Shown here: positions 50,219-58,517 of the stretch, piece by piece
How positions within the stretch are numbered: the first letter of the stretch is position 1
Layout of the letters: the number at the start of each line of letters is the position of its first letter
Assembly (NCBI GenBank): GCA_032464575.1
Contig: JAWDKM010000005.1
Location: forward strand, 248,001 to 312,000
Direction: 5' to 3'
Origin: Pontivivens sp032464575
Lineage (GTDB): Bacteria; Pseudomonadota; Alphaproteobacteria; Rhodobacterales; Rhodobacteraceae
Length of the DNA stretch: 64,000 nucleotides
Notes under the pieces: model-generated
The model's database searches: none
What the model saw: the letters and a program-made list of their open reading frames with translations, nothing else
What the model was told of the DNA's origin: nothing
Made by a program: the position numbers and the translations under genes

Positions 50219-51205
50219 ATGGCCGACATGCGCTGCATCGAGATCTCGAAACCCGGCGGGCCGGAGGTGCTGGTGCCCGCCACGCGCCCGGTGCCGGAGC
50301 CTGCGGTGGGCGAGATCCTGATCCGGGTGAAGGCGGCGGGCGTGAACCGCCCCGACGCCCTGCAACGCGCTGGCGCCTACGACCCGCCACCGGGCGCCTC
50401 CGACCTGCCGGGGTTGGAGGCCGCAGGCAAGGTAGTCGCCATCGGCCCCGGTGTCTCACGCTGGACGAAGGGCGACGCGGTGACGGCGCTGCTGCCCGGC
50501 GGGGGCTACGCGGAATACGTCGCAACGCCGGCCGATCACGCTCTCCCGGTGCCCGAGGGAATGGGGTGGGAGGAAGCCGCAGCGCTCTGCGAGACCTTCT
50601 TCACGGTCTGGATCAACGTCTTCGAGCGGGCCGGGCTGAAGGCAGGCGAGACATTCCTGGTCCACGGCGGCTCCTCGGGCATCGGCACCACGGCGATCCA
50701 GCTCGCCAAGGCCCGCGGCGCGCGGGTCTTCGCCACCGCAGGCTCCGCGGAGAAATGCGCCGCCTGCGAGACGCTCGGCGCCGAGCGGGCCATCAACTAC
50801 CGCGAAGAGGATTTCGTGGAGGTGGTGAAGGCGGCAACGGGTGGCCACGGCGCGGACGTCATCCTCGACATGGTCGGCGGCGACTACATCCCACGCAACG
50901 TGCGCGCGCTTGCCATGGACGGGCGGCTGTCGATGATCGCCTTCCTCGGCGGACCGAAGGCGGAGGTGAACTTCGCGCAGGTCATGACGAAGCGGCTGAC
51001 GCTGACCGGCTCCACCCTGCGGCCCCGCTCGGTGCAGGACAAGGCGGCCGTGGCCGAAGTGCTGGAGCGCGAGGTCTGGCCGCTGCTCGCCGCGGGCCGC
51101 ATCGCCCCGGTCATGGACTCGACCTTCCCGCTGGAAAAGGCGGCCGAGGCCCATGCCCGGATGGAGAGCTCCCGCCATATCGGCAAGATCGTTTTGATGC
51201 CCTGA
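50219..51205 (+). CDS. NAD(P)H-quinone oxidoreductase (zinc-less MDR family)
   Basis: 328 residues. An N-terminal GroES-like fold (EILIRVKAAGVNRPDALQRAG) and the cofactor motif LVHGGSSGIGTTAIQLAKAR near residue 145 identify the quinone reductase branch of the medium-chain dehydrogenases; zinc-binding Cys/His are absent. It belongs to the same type as PIG3-like reductases. GAGGGACCC lies before the ATG. It is the third gene after ilvE and likely co-transcribed. Confidence 0.87.
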   Translation: MADMRCIEISKPGGPEVLVPATRPVPEPAVGEILIRVKAAGVNRPDALQRAGAYDPPPGASDLPGLEAAGKVVAIGPGVSRWTKGDAVTALLPGGGYAEYVATPADHALPVPEGMGWEEAAALCETFFTVWINVFERAGLKAGETFLVHGGSSGIGTTAIQLAKARGARVFATAGSAEKCAACETLGAERAINYREEDFVEVVKAATGGHGADVILDMVGGDYIPRNVRALAMDGRLSMIAFLGGPKAEVNFAQVMTKRLTLTGSTLRPRSVQDKAAVAEVLEREVWPLLAAGRIAPVMDSTFPLEKAAEAHARMESSRHIGKIVLMP

Positions 51206-51266
51206 GCACTAAGCGACGAGGGACGCGCCCGCCCCCCTCTTCTCGATTACGCTTAGCAGAAGGGCC

Positions 51267-51398
51267 GCGTCCGACCCGGGGCTGGAGGCCGTCTCTGAAA
51301 TCGCTCCGGTGGAGCGATTTAAGCCGAAGGGTGCGACAGCACCGTGTGTGCCGCAGGCGCGCCCGCCCATGGGGCGGGTCGGGCGCGACCCGGACGCG
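51267..51398. repeat. Diverged relative of the composite intergenic element
   Basis: The left side reads CGCGTCCGACCCGGGG, and the right side GGGGCGGGTCGGGCGCGACC then CGGACGCG. Sections pair as inverted repeats. A separate hairpin, AAATCGCTCC-GGT-GGAGCGATTT (51298-51320), lies inside. It occupies the gap between the convergent quinone oxidoreductase and mdh genes. Confidence 0.5.
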
Positions 51399-51431
51399 GG
51401 GCGCCCGGGCGGAACCAGAAACGAGCGCCCC

Positions 51432-51458
51432 AAAACAAAACGGGGCCCGAAGGCCCCG
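51432..51458 (-). terminator. Intrinsic terminator of mdh
   Basis: CGGGGCC (51441-51447), loop CGAA, GGCCCCG (51452-51458). On the minus strand the stem is followed by TTTTGTTTT. It lies 25 bases after the mdh stop. Confidence 0.9.
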
Positions 51459-51482
51459 TCCGTCAGCAGCGCTCCGACCCGA

Positions 51483-52445
51483 TCAGGCCAGCGTCTCGTC
51501 GATGCCCTTGCAGGCCTCCACGAGGCCCTTCACGGCGTTGACCGAATTCTGGAACATCGCGTTCTCGTCGTCGTTCATGCTGATCTCGACGATGCGCTCG
51601 ATGCCGTCCTTGCCGATCACCGTGGGCACGCCGACATACATGCCGTCGAGGCCGTACTTTCCGTCCACGAAGGCGGCCGCGGGCAGTACGCGCTTCTGGT
51701 CCTTCAGGTAGCTCTCGGCCATCTGCACCGCCGAGGCCGCAGGCGCATAGAACGCGGAGCCGGTCTTCAGGAGCCCCACGATCTCAGCCCCGCCGTCGCG
51801 GGTGCGCTGCACGATGGCGTCGAGCTTGTCCTGCGTGGTCCAGCCCATCTGCACCAGGTCCGGCAGCGGGATGCCCGCCACGGTCGAATAGCGCGTCAGC
51901 GGCACCATCGTGTCGCCGTGGCCCCCCAACACGAAGGCGGTGACGTCCTTCACCGACACCTCGAACTCCTCGGCCAGGAAGTAGCGGAAGCGTGCGCTAT
52001 CGAGCACGCCCGCCATGCCCACGACCTTCTCATGCGGCAGGCCGGAGAATTCGCGCAGCGCCCAGACCATGGCGTCCAGCGGGTTGGTGATGCAGATGAC
52101 GAAGGCGTCGGGCGCGTGCGCCTTGATGCCCTCGCCCACCGATTTCATGACCTTGAGGTTGATGCCCAGAAGGTCGTCGCGGCTCATGCCGGGCTTGCGC
52201 GCCACACCGGCGGTGACGATGCACACGTCGGCGCCCGCGATCTCCGCATAGTCCTGCGCGCCGGACAATGCCGCATCGAACCCGTCGACCGGCGACGACT
52301 CGGCGATGTCGAGCGCCTTGCCCTGCGGGACGCCCTCGGCGATGTCGAAGAGCACAACGTCGCCGAGCTCCTTGAGCCCCACCAGATGCGCCAGCGTGCC
52401 GCCGATCTGTCCCGCGCCGATCAGCGCGATCTTCGCTCTCGCCAT
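51483..52445 (-). CDS. mdh: Malate dehydrogenase
   Basis: 320 residues, LDH-like type. IALIGAGQIGGTLAHL at the N-terminus binds NAD; ITNPLDAMVWALREFSGLP near residue 120 and GGHGDTMVPL (catalytic His) near 175 are intact. It oxidises malate to oxaloacetate in the TCA cycle. GGAGAACGG precedes the ATG at 52445. It is single, with its own terminator; sucCD do not follow on this strand. Confidence 0.96.
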   Translation of the reverse strand: MARAKIALIGAGQIGGTLAHLVGLKELGDVVLFDIAEGVPQGKALDIAESSPVDGFDAALSGAQDYAEIAGADVCIVTAGVARKPGMSRDDLLGINLKVMKSVGEGIKAHAPDAFVICITNPLDAMVWALREFSGLPHEKVVGMAGVLDSARFRYFLAEEFEVSVKDVTAFVLGGHGDTMVPLTRYSTVAGIPLPDLVQMGWTTQDKLDAIVQRTRDGGAEIVGLLKTGSAFYAPAASAVQMAESYLKDQKRVLPAAAFVDGKYGLDGMYVGVPTVIGKDGIERIVEISMNDDENAMFQNSVNAVKGLVEACKGIDETLA

Positions 52446-52601
52446 GTCCGTTCTCCATGTTGGCCGTTGGTAAGGTATGCCGCCGTGTACCGGCTGCGCG
52501 ATCACATCGCAAGAATTCTCCCGCCTGCCTTGGCGGCCATTGCCCCACGGGATAAGGTCCGGTTCACACTGCGCTGCAGCATGCCCCCGGAGACGATCCG
52601 C

Positions 52602-53885
52602 ATGGACCATACCGACGGCGCCGTCCGACTGCCACGGCCCGCCACGAGCATCTCCTCCCGCCTGCTCCTGATCGTGCTGTGCGTCCTGCTGGGGCTGGGG
52701 GCGGTGCTGCTGACCACCACCATCCAGGCGGAGCGGGAGGCCCGCGATCAGGTGCGCCAGACCAACGCCATCCTGCGCACGCTCGGCCGGACCCTGCAGG
52801 CGGGGCTGGATGCCGAAACCGGGCAGCGTGGCTACGTGCTGACCGGCGATCCTCAGTACCTGACGCCCTATACCCGCGGCCGCGCCGCGTGGCTCGACGA
52901 GATCGACCAGCTCGAAGTGCAGCTCATGCGCAATGGCTCGCAACGGCAGGTCGAGCTCGCCGAACAGCTACGCGAGCTGGCGACCCGCAAGCTCGACGAA
53001 CTCGCGGCTACCGTGAACATGATCCGCGAGGACCGGCGCGAGGAGGCCCTGCAGGTCATCGATTCCGACGTCGGCAAGCAGCTCATGGACGCCATCCGGA
53101 TCGCGATCGGACAGTTGCAGGAGGAGGAACTCGCGATCCTCGAACAGGCCGTCGTCCAGGCCGAGCAGCGGGAGGCGTTCTCGATCCCCATGGTCGCAGG
53201 CATCGGCGTGCTTCTCGTCCTGCTAATGGTGCTCGGCCTCTGGCTGGAACGACGGACGACGCTGGCGGAGGCCGCGGCGCGCGACACCATGGCCCTGCGC
53301 GAGGCGCGCGAGCGCTCCGACCTGCTGGCGCGCGAGCTGAACCACCGGGTAAAGAACCTCTTTGCCGTGATCCTCGCCATCGTCAGTCGGTCGGGACGGG
53401 AGGAAACCGACGTGAAGGAGGCGATGTCCAAGCTCCGCGACCGGATCCACGCCCTGTCCGTCGCCCACTCGGTCAGCATCGGGCAGCTGGAGACACGGTC
53501 GGCCGCGCTGCAGGATCTTGCGGAGGCGGCGCTGGCACCCTACCGCGACGGGCCTGCGCGGATCACTCTCGAGGGCCCGCCCGTGAGCCTGCCGGTCGTC
53601 GCGGTCACGCCGCTCGGCCTCATCCTGCACGAGCTCAGCACCAATGCGGCGAAGTACGGTGCGCTCTGCACAGATCAGGGTTCGCTCGACATCCAGTGGG
53701 AAACGACGCAGGACGATGTCGTTCTGCGCTGGCGCGAACGCGGCGTACGCCTCGATCCGGAGGCAGTGACCGAGGGGTTCGGCTCGGTCATGATGCGTTC
53801 CTCCGCGCGGCAGCTCGACGGCGAAATCGAGATCGAGCCCACCCGCGAGGGGTTGCACGCACGGCTACGCTTTCCGATCATGTGA
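52602..53885 (+). CDS. HWE/HisKA_2-type sensor histidine kinase with CHASE3 domain
   Basis: 427 residues. A membrane helix (~20-42), a periplasmic CHASE3 domain (~45-185: LDAETGQRGYVLTGDPQYL), and a second helix (~192-212) precede a kinase core. The phospho-acceptor is His248 in ELNHRVKNLFAVILA. The ATPase domain has LILHELSTNAAKYGAL and the WRERG motif that defines the HWE group. I chose the ATG at 52602 (GGAG upstream); an ATG at 52581 has no ribosome site. It probably signals to the receiver encoded 35 bases downstream. Confidence 0.87.
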   Translation: MDHTDGAVRLPRPATSISSRLLLIVLCVLLGLGAVLLTTTIQAEREARDQVRQTNAILRTLGRTLQAGLDAETGQRGYVLTGDPQYLTPYTRGRAAWLDEIDQLEVQLMRNGSQRQVELAEQLRELATRKLDELAATVNMIREDRREEALQVIDSDVGKQLMDAIRIAIGQLQEEELAILEQAVVQAEQREAFSIPMVAGIGVLLVLLMVLGLWLERRTTLAEAAARDTMALREARERSDLLARELNHRVKNLFAVILAIVSRSGREETDVKEAMSKLRDRIHALSVAHSVSIGQLETRSAALQDLAEAALAPYRDGPARITLEGPPVSLPVVAVTPLGLILHELSTNAAKYGALCTDQGSLDIQWETTQDDVVLRWRERGVRLDPEAVTEGFGSVMMRSSARQLDGEIEIEPTREGLHARLRFPIM

Positions 53886-53920
53886 CTTGATGTGGCGCGA
53901 CCGCGCCGGAGGGGGGCCCC

Positions 53921-54364
53921 ATGCCGACCGTTCAATGCGCTGCCGGGCGCGCGAGGGGAGAGAAAGGTTTGTATCCCGCACCGTCCAACCTGCCGGACAG
54001 CCCGCTGGCAGGCACAACCATTCTGATCGCCGAGGACGAGGCGCTGCTCGCCCTTGACCTGGAGATCACGCTGGCCGACGCGGGGGCTATGATCCTCGGA
54101 CCCGTCGCACGCGTGGAGGAAGGGCTGGCACTGGTCGCGGCGGTGGACGCGTTGCCGTCCGCGGCGCTTCTCGACGTGGATCTCTGCGGCGAGGAAGTCT
54201 ACCCGCTGGCGCAGTGGCTCTACGACCGCGGTGTGCCGCTGGTGTTCCACACCGGGCACGCGAGCCCCGCGACGATCGCCGCCCGGTTCGAGGCAGCGGC
54301 GATCTTTCCCAAACCCGCCGACATGCAGGTACTGCTCGCCGCCATGGTCGACGCCACGGGCTGA
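53921..54364 (+). CDS. Stand-alone response regulator receiver
   Basis: 147 residues with a ~28-residue N-terminal extension, then a receiver domain only. Acidic residues Glu38-Asp39, the phospho-acceptor Asp85 in ALLDVDLCGEE, and Lys in IFPKPADM near 131 are in place. There is no output domain. GGAGGGGGG lies 4 bases before the start. With the upstream HWE kinase it forms a two-component pair; the output must be a protein interaction or phosphorelay. Confidence 0.87.
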   Translation: MPTVQCAAGRARGEKGLYPAPSNLPDSPLAGTTILIAEDEALLALDLEITLADAGAMILGPVARVEEGLALVAAVDALPSAALLDVDLCGEEVYPLAQWLYDRGVPLVFHTGHASPATIAARFEAAAIFPKPADMQVLLAAMVDATG

Positions 54365-54368
54365 GCAG

Positions 54369-55121
54369 ATGGAGCTCGACGCGACCTTCTTCGCGCTGGC
54401 CGTGCCTGCGGTGGTCTTCGCCGGCATTTCCAAGGGCGGGTTCGGTTCGGGCGCTGCCTTCGCTGCCGCGCCGCTTCTGGCACTGGTCGTGCCGCCGCAG
54501 CTCGCCGTCGGGGTCATGCTGCCGCTCCTGATGTTGATGGACGTTGCAAACCTGCGCCCGTACTGGCGCAAGTGGTCCTGGCCCGATGCGCGGGCGCTGA
54601 TGATCGGCATGGTGCCGGGGGTCGTGCTGGGCGTCGTCCTCTTTCGCTACACGAGCGACGACGCGGTGCGGTTGGCGATCGGGGCGATCGCGCTCGGCTT
54701 CGTCGCCTTCCAGATCGGGCGCGGGCAAGGCTGGATCGTCGTGCCACCGCGCCCCTTCTCCGCCAACCGCGCGATGGGCTGGGGGGCGGTATCGGGCTTC
54801 ACGTCGTTCGTCAGCCACGCGGGCGGGCCGCCGGCGGCGGTGCATCTCCTCGGCCAGCGGCTGTCGAAGCAGGCCTATCAAGGCACCACCGTCATCATCT
54901 TCTGGTGGGTGAACGTGCTGAAGTTCTTTCCCTATCTCGCGCTGGGTCTCTTCACGCAGGAAACGGCGGTGGCGAACCTGATCCTCGCCCCCGTGGCGCT
55001 GGCCGGCACCTTCATCGGGGTCTGGGCACACAAGGTGGTCCCGGAGGTCCTGTTCTTCCGTATCACCTACGTGCTGCTGACGATCACGGGGGCAAAGCTG
55101 ATCTGGGATGCGCTGGTCTGA
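54369..55121 (+). CDS. TauE/SafE-family sulfite or sulfonate exporter-like permease
   Basis: 250 residues with about seven to eight membrane segments. The family pattern occurs at VFAGISKGGFGSGAAFAAAP near residue 18 and GAVSGFTSFVSHAGGPPAAV near 138. Members export sulfite, sulfoacetate or other anions. It follows the receiver gene by 4 bases, so it may be controlled with the two-component pair. The substrate is unknown. Confidence 0.83.
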   Translation: MELDATFFALAVPAVVFAGISKGGFGSGAAFAAAPLLALVVPPQLAVGVMLPLLMLMDVANLRPYWRKWSWPDARALMIGMVPGVVLGVVLFRYTSDDAVRLAIGAIALGFVAFQIGRGQGWIVVPPRPFSANRAMGWGAVSGFTSFVSHAGGPPAAVHLLGQRLSKQAYQGTTVIIFWWVNVLKFFPYLALGLFTQETAVANLILAPVALAGTFIGVWAHKVVPEVLFFRITYVLLTITGAKLIWDALV

Positions 55122-55129
55122 GGAGATGA

Positions 55130-55260
55130 GGGCAGCGCCCGACCCGGGGTGGGCGCCGCGAAACATCGAAACCGTTCGAGCCGTTTAAGTACGCAAGCAG
55201 CCTTCCGATACTCGAACCGTCGCAGAAGTGCCCTTCCGTGGGGAGGGTCGGGCGCTGCCC
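55130..55260. repeat. Composite intergenic element, copy 2
   Basis: GGGCAGCGCCCGACCC (55130-55145) and GGGTCGGGCGCTGCCC (55245-55260) are perfect 16-bp inverted repeats. Inside the right end is CCCTTCC-GTG-GGGAGGG. It lies between the convergent TauE-like and small secreted protein genes. Its left arm and spacing match copy 1 at 46405. Confidence 0.8.
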
Positions 55261-55289
55261 GGCGCTGCCGCCGGGCGAAGGGTTGCGAA

Positions 55290-55604
55290 CTAGACACCCG
55301 GCCCCGTCACGGGCGCACCCGGTGCATCCGTCCAGTGCTCACCCGCGGCGATGAGACAAGTCAGACCCTCCGGCGTCGTGATCGTCACGGTCCAGGAGCC
55401 CGTCTCCTCCGACGCGAAGACCTCCAGGATGCCCCGCGGGTCGAGGGCCATCGCGCGTCGCGTCTCACCGAAATGACCCGTCAGGCGCTCGATCACCTGG
55501 TCGCGTGGACCGCAGGGCGCACCCTCGGCCCGGGCGTCGAGGGCGGCGAGCGCCGCTCCGAAAAAGACGAGGGAGGCAGCGATGTGCTTCTGGAAACGTG
55601 TCAT
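55290..55604 (-). CDS. Small secreted hypothetical protein
   Basis: 104 residues. A signal peptide is likely (SLVFFGAALAALDARA, cleavage near residue 26). The mature ~78 residues have two Cys (ApC-GPRDQV and LTC-LIAAG), suggesting one disulfide, and the phrase GSWTVTITTPEG-TC common in small exported proteins of this bacterial family. AAAGGG lies 8 bases before the start. I do not know its function. Confidence 0.7.
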   Translation of the reverse strand: MTRFQKHIAASLVFFGAALAALDARAEGAPCGPRDQVIERLTGHFGETRRAMALDPRGILEVFASEETGSWTVTITTPEGLTCLIAAGEHWTDAPGAPVTGPGV

Positions 55605-55819
55605 GGCAAATCCCTTTCGCGCCCGGAAAGCGGACGGTTTTCAAGAAAAAGGCTCTTTGAGAAAATCGGCGGAGTGGTCTGCGCCTCGGCCATCCTGCGC
55701 GCGGACGGTTAACGAAAGGTTGAGACAGATGCCTGCCGCAAGCGTATCGCACACGAAACAATCTTGCGCATACGCACCCGGAGTGTATGTTGCATCGCGA
55801 CACGACGAGGAGACCCGCC

Positions 55820-56677
55820 ATGACGCACCGCCCCCGCCGCTCCGTACTCTACATGCCGGGCTCCAAGGAACGGGCGCTGGACAAGGCTGAGACGCTCCCC
55901 GCCGACGCCCTGATCCTCGACCTCGAAGACGCCGTGGCCCCGGCGGAGAAAGATGCCGCACGCACCCTCGTCTGCGAACGGGTGAAGGCGAAGCCCTTCG
56001 GCCCGCGCGAGGTCATCATCCGGGTGAACGGCGCCGACACGCTATGGGGCGCCGCGGATCTGGAGGCCGCTGCAACGGCTCAGCCCGACGCGATCCTGCT
56101 GCCAAAGGTGAACAGTGCGGGCGACCTCGCCGCCGCGCGCAAGGTCACGGGCGACGTCCCGCTCTGGGCCATGATGGAAACACCGCTCGGGATGCTGAAC
56201 GTCGCCGAGATCGCCAAGGCGCCGGGCCTTGCTTGCATGGTGATGGGCACCAACGATCTGGTGAAGGACCTCCATGCCGCCCACACGCCGGAACGGCTGC
56301 CGCTCGTCACCGGCCTCGGCCTCTGCCTGCTGGCCGCACGCGCCCACGGGCTCGCCATCATCGACGGGGTCTACAACGCCTTCAAGGATGAGGACGGCCT
56401 GCGCGCCGCCTGCGAGCAGGGCCGCGACATGGGCTTCGACGGCAAGACACTGATCCATCCGGCGCAGCTCGCCATCACCAACGCGGTTTTCGCACCATCC
56501 GAGGAGGCGCTGGAGGAAGCCCGCGCCCAGATCGCCGCGTTCGAAGAGGTCGAGCAGTCGGGCGGTGGCGTCGCCGTCGTCAACGGCCGCATCGTGGAGA
56601 ACCTGCACGTGGAGAACGCGCGCCGGCTGTTGGCGGAAGCCGAGGCCATTGCCACTTTGGAGGCAGCGGCGGACTGA
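55820..56677 (+). CDS. mcl2: (3S)-malyl-CoA thioesterase, HpcH/HpaI-fold
   Basis: 285 residues, CitE-like. RSVLYMPGSKERALDKAETL and ALILDLEDAV supply the Mg-binding acid residues; IIRVNGADT, LLPKVNSA, MMETPLGML and MGTNDLVKDLHA complete the active site. In Rhodobacter the protein of this type next to mch hydrolyses (3S)-malyl-CoA to malate in the ethylmalonyl-CoA pathway. A plain CoA-ester lyase role is the alternative. CGAGGAGA precedes the start. Followed by nnrU, DUF1737 and mch. Confidence 0.85.
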   Translation: MTHRPRRSVLYMPGSKERALDKAETLPADALILDLEDAVAPAEKDAARTLVCERVKAKPFGPREVIIRVNGADTLWGAADLEAAATAQPDAILLPKVNSAGDLAAARKVTGDVPLWAMMETPLGMLNVAEIAKAPGLACMVMGTNDLVKDLHAAHTPERLPLVTGLGLCLLAARAHGLAIIDGVYNAFKDEDGLRAACEQGRDMGFDGKTLIHPAQLAITNAVFAPSEEALEEARAQIAAFEEVEQSGGGVAVVNGRIVENLHVENARRLLAEAEAIATLEAAAD

Positions 56678-56717
56678 TTTACCCTCCGGCCGCAGCCACT
56701 TGCCACGGAGCCTCCCC

Positions 56718-57281
56718 ATGTCCCTCCTCATCCTGATCCTCGGCGTCGCCCTCTGGTGGGGCGCGCATCTCTTCAAGCGCGCCGCACCCGCCGCCCGGGC
56801 GAACCTGCAGGAGCGGATGGGCGATGCGTCGAAGGGGGTGGTCGCGGGGATGCTGCTGCTCTCCATCATCCTGATGATCATCGGCTGGCGCGGTGCGGAC
56901 ATCACCCTGCTCTGGGTCGCGCCCGCCTGGATGACCCACGTCAACAACACGCTGATGCTGGTCGCGGTCTTCCTGCTCGGCGCGGGCCATTCGAAGGGGA
57001 AGGCCCGCGCCTGGATGCGCCACCCGATGACGACCGCCGTGGGCGTCTGGGCCGTCGCGCACCTATTGGTGAACGGCGACGTGAAATCCCTGATCCTGTT
57101 CGGTGGCCTCGGCCTGTGGTCCATCGTCCAGATCCGGGCCATCAACCGCGCCGTACCGGAGTGGGAGCGGCCCGAGCCCGGCCCCATCGCGGGCGACATC
57201 CGCCTCGTCGTGATCACGCTGGTCGCCTACGCCGTGATCACCGGCATCCACGCCTATTTCGTCTGGCCATTTCCGGGGTAA
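56718..57281 (+). CDS. NnrU family membrane protein
   Basis: 187 residues with five to six membrane segments, starting at residues ~1-16 (MSLLILILGVALWWGA). The segments HLFKRAAPAARANLQERMG and HPMTTAVGVWAVAHLLVNGD are typical of NnrU, first named for a link with nitric oxide reduction; many relatives have no such link. It sits inside the mcl2-mch cluster, where its role is not known. ACGGAGCC precedes the start. Confidence 0.85.
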   Translation: MSLLILILGVALWWGAHLFKRAAPAARANLQERMGDASKGVVAGMLLLSIILMIIGWRGADITLLWVAPAWMTHVNNTLMLVAVFLLGAGHSKGKARAWMRHPMTTAVGVWAVAHLLVNGDVKSLILFGGLGLWSIVQIRAINRAVPEWERPEPGPIAGDIRLVVITLVAYAVITGIHAYFVWPFPG

Positions 57282-57285
57282 CGCC

Positions 57286-57489
57286 ATGATCGCCTACCGC
57301 CTTCTGACCCACGAGGACACATCCGCCTTCTGTCACAAGGTGACAGATGCGCTGGCCAAGGGCTGGCAACTATACGGCAACCCCTCCTACGCCTACCACG
57401 CGGAGACGGGGAAGATGATGTGCGCGCAGGCCGTCACCAAGGACGTGCCGGGCACCTACGACCCCTCCATGAAACTGGGTGAGCTATGA
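57286..57489 (+). CDS. DUF1737 small protein
   Basis: 67 residues, no signal peptide. The pattern IAYRLLTHEDTSAFCHKVTD, GWQLYGNPSYAYH and MMCAQAVTKDV is typical of DUF1737, whose function is unknown. It lies 4 bases after nnrU and its stop overlaps the mch start (ATGA), so it is translated together with mch. A regulatory or accessory role is possible but unproven. Confidence 0.85.
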   Translation: MIAYRLLTHEDTSAFCHKVTDALAKGWQLYGNPSYAYHAETGKMMCAQAVTKDVPGTYDPSMKLGEL

Positions 57490-58517
57490 AGACCAATGCG
57501 GGCCGCTTCTTCGAGGACTATGCCGTCGGGCAGGTGATCGCGCACGCCGTGCCGCGGACTATCGGCGCGGGGGAGCGGGCGCTCTACCACGCGCTCTATC
57601 CCGCACGTCACGCGCTCCATTCCGCGGATACGTTCGCGCAGGACTGCGGACTGGCGGCGAGCCCGCTCGACGACCTGATCGCGTTTCACACGGTCTTCGG
57701 AAAGACGGTACCGGACATCTCCCTGAATGCCGTGGCCAATCTCGGCTACGCCGAGGGGCGTTTCCTGCAACAGGTCTGGCCGGGCGACACGCTGCGCGCG
57801 ACCTCCGAGGTGATCGGGCTCAAGCAGAACTCCAACGGCAAGACCGGCGTGGTCTGGGTCCGCACGCGAGGGGAGAACCAGCGCGGCGAGGCGGTGCTCG
57901 AGTATGTCCGCTGGGTGATGGTCCGGAAGCGCGATGCGGACGCCCCGGCACCGGAGACTGTGGTGCCCGAGCTGAAACCGGCCCTCGCGGCGGAGGATCT
58001 GGTGGTGCCTACGGGCCTCGACTTCTCCGCCTACGACTTCACGGTGGCGGGCGAGCCGCACCGCTGGGGCGACTACGCAGTGGGCGAGATCATTGACCAC
58101 GTCGACGGCGTGACGGTCGAGGAGGCGGAGCACATGATGGCCACGCGCCTCTGGCAGAATACGGCGAAGGTCCATTTCGACGCCACCAACCGGGAGGATG
58201 GCCGCCGCCTGATCTATGGCGGGCACGTCATCAGCCTCGCCCGCGCGCTCAGCTTCAACGGGCTCGCCAATGCGCAGATGATCGCCGGTATAAATGCGGG
58301 CGCGCATGCCAATCCCTGCTTCGCAGGCACCACCGTGCGGGCCTGGTCGGAGGTGCTCGACACGGCAATGACTGTCGCGCCGGGCGTCGGTGCATTGCGC
58401 CTGCGCCTCGTCGCGACCGGGGGGCCGTCTGAGCCAGGCGATCTGCGTGGAGACGACAGCAGATATCTGTCCGGGATCCTGCTCGATCTCGACTACTGGG
58501 CGCTGGTTCCGATCTGA
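57486..58517 (+). CDS. mch: Mesaconyl-CoA hydratase (beta-methylmalyl-CoA dehydratase)
   Basis: 343 residues made of two MaoC/hot-dog domains. TNAGRFFEDYAVGQVIAHAV begins the first, and HRWGDYAVGEIIDHVDGVTV the second near residue 195; YGGHVISLARALSFNGLAN is the conserved centre. Length and pattern match Rhodobacter Mch, which hydrates mesaconyl-CoA to beta-methylmalyl-CoA in the ethylmalonyl-CoA pathway. mcl2 lies three genes upstream. Overlap with DUF1737 suggests coupling. Confidence 0.9.
   Translation: MKTNAGRFFEDYAVGQVIAHAVPRTIGAGERALYHALYPARHALHSADTFAQDCGLAASPLDDLIAFHTVFGKTVPDISLNAVANLGYAEGRFLQQVWPGDTLRATSEVIGLKQNSNGKTGVVWVRTRGENQRGEAVLEYVRWVMVRKRDADAPAPETVVPELKPALAAEDLVVPTGLDFSAYDFTVAGEPHRWGDYAVGEIIDHVDGVTVEEAEHMMATRLWQNTAKVHFDATNREDGRRLIYGGHVISLARALSFNGLANAQMIAGINAGAHANPCFAGTTVRAWSEVLDTAMTVAPGVGALRLRLVATGGPSEPGDLRGDDSRYLSGILLDLDYWALVPI

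Noticed and set aside
51209..51256. CTAAGCG/CGCTTAG inverted repeat as an attachment site or terminator
   Set aside because: Only 7 bp, long loop and no T-run; this can occur by chance in a GC-rich gap.
51309..52601. Extension of the histidine kinase frame upstream across mdh
   Set aside because: It would run antisense through the whole mdh gene. The kinase has a proper start with GGAG at 52602.
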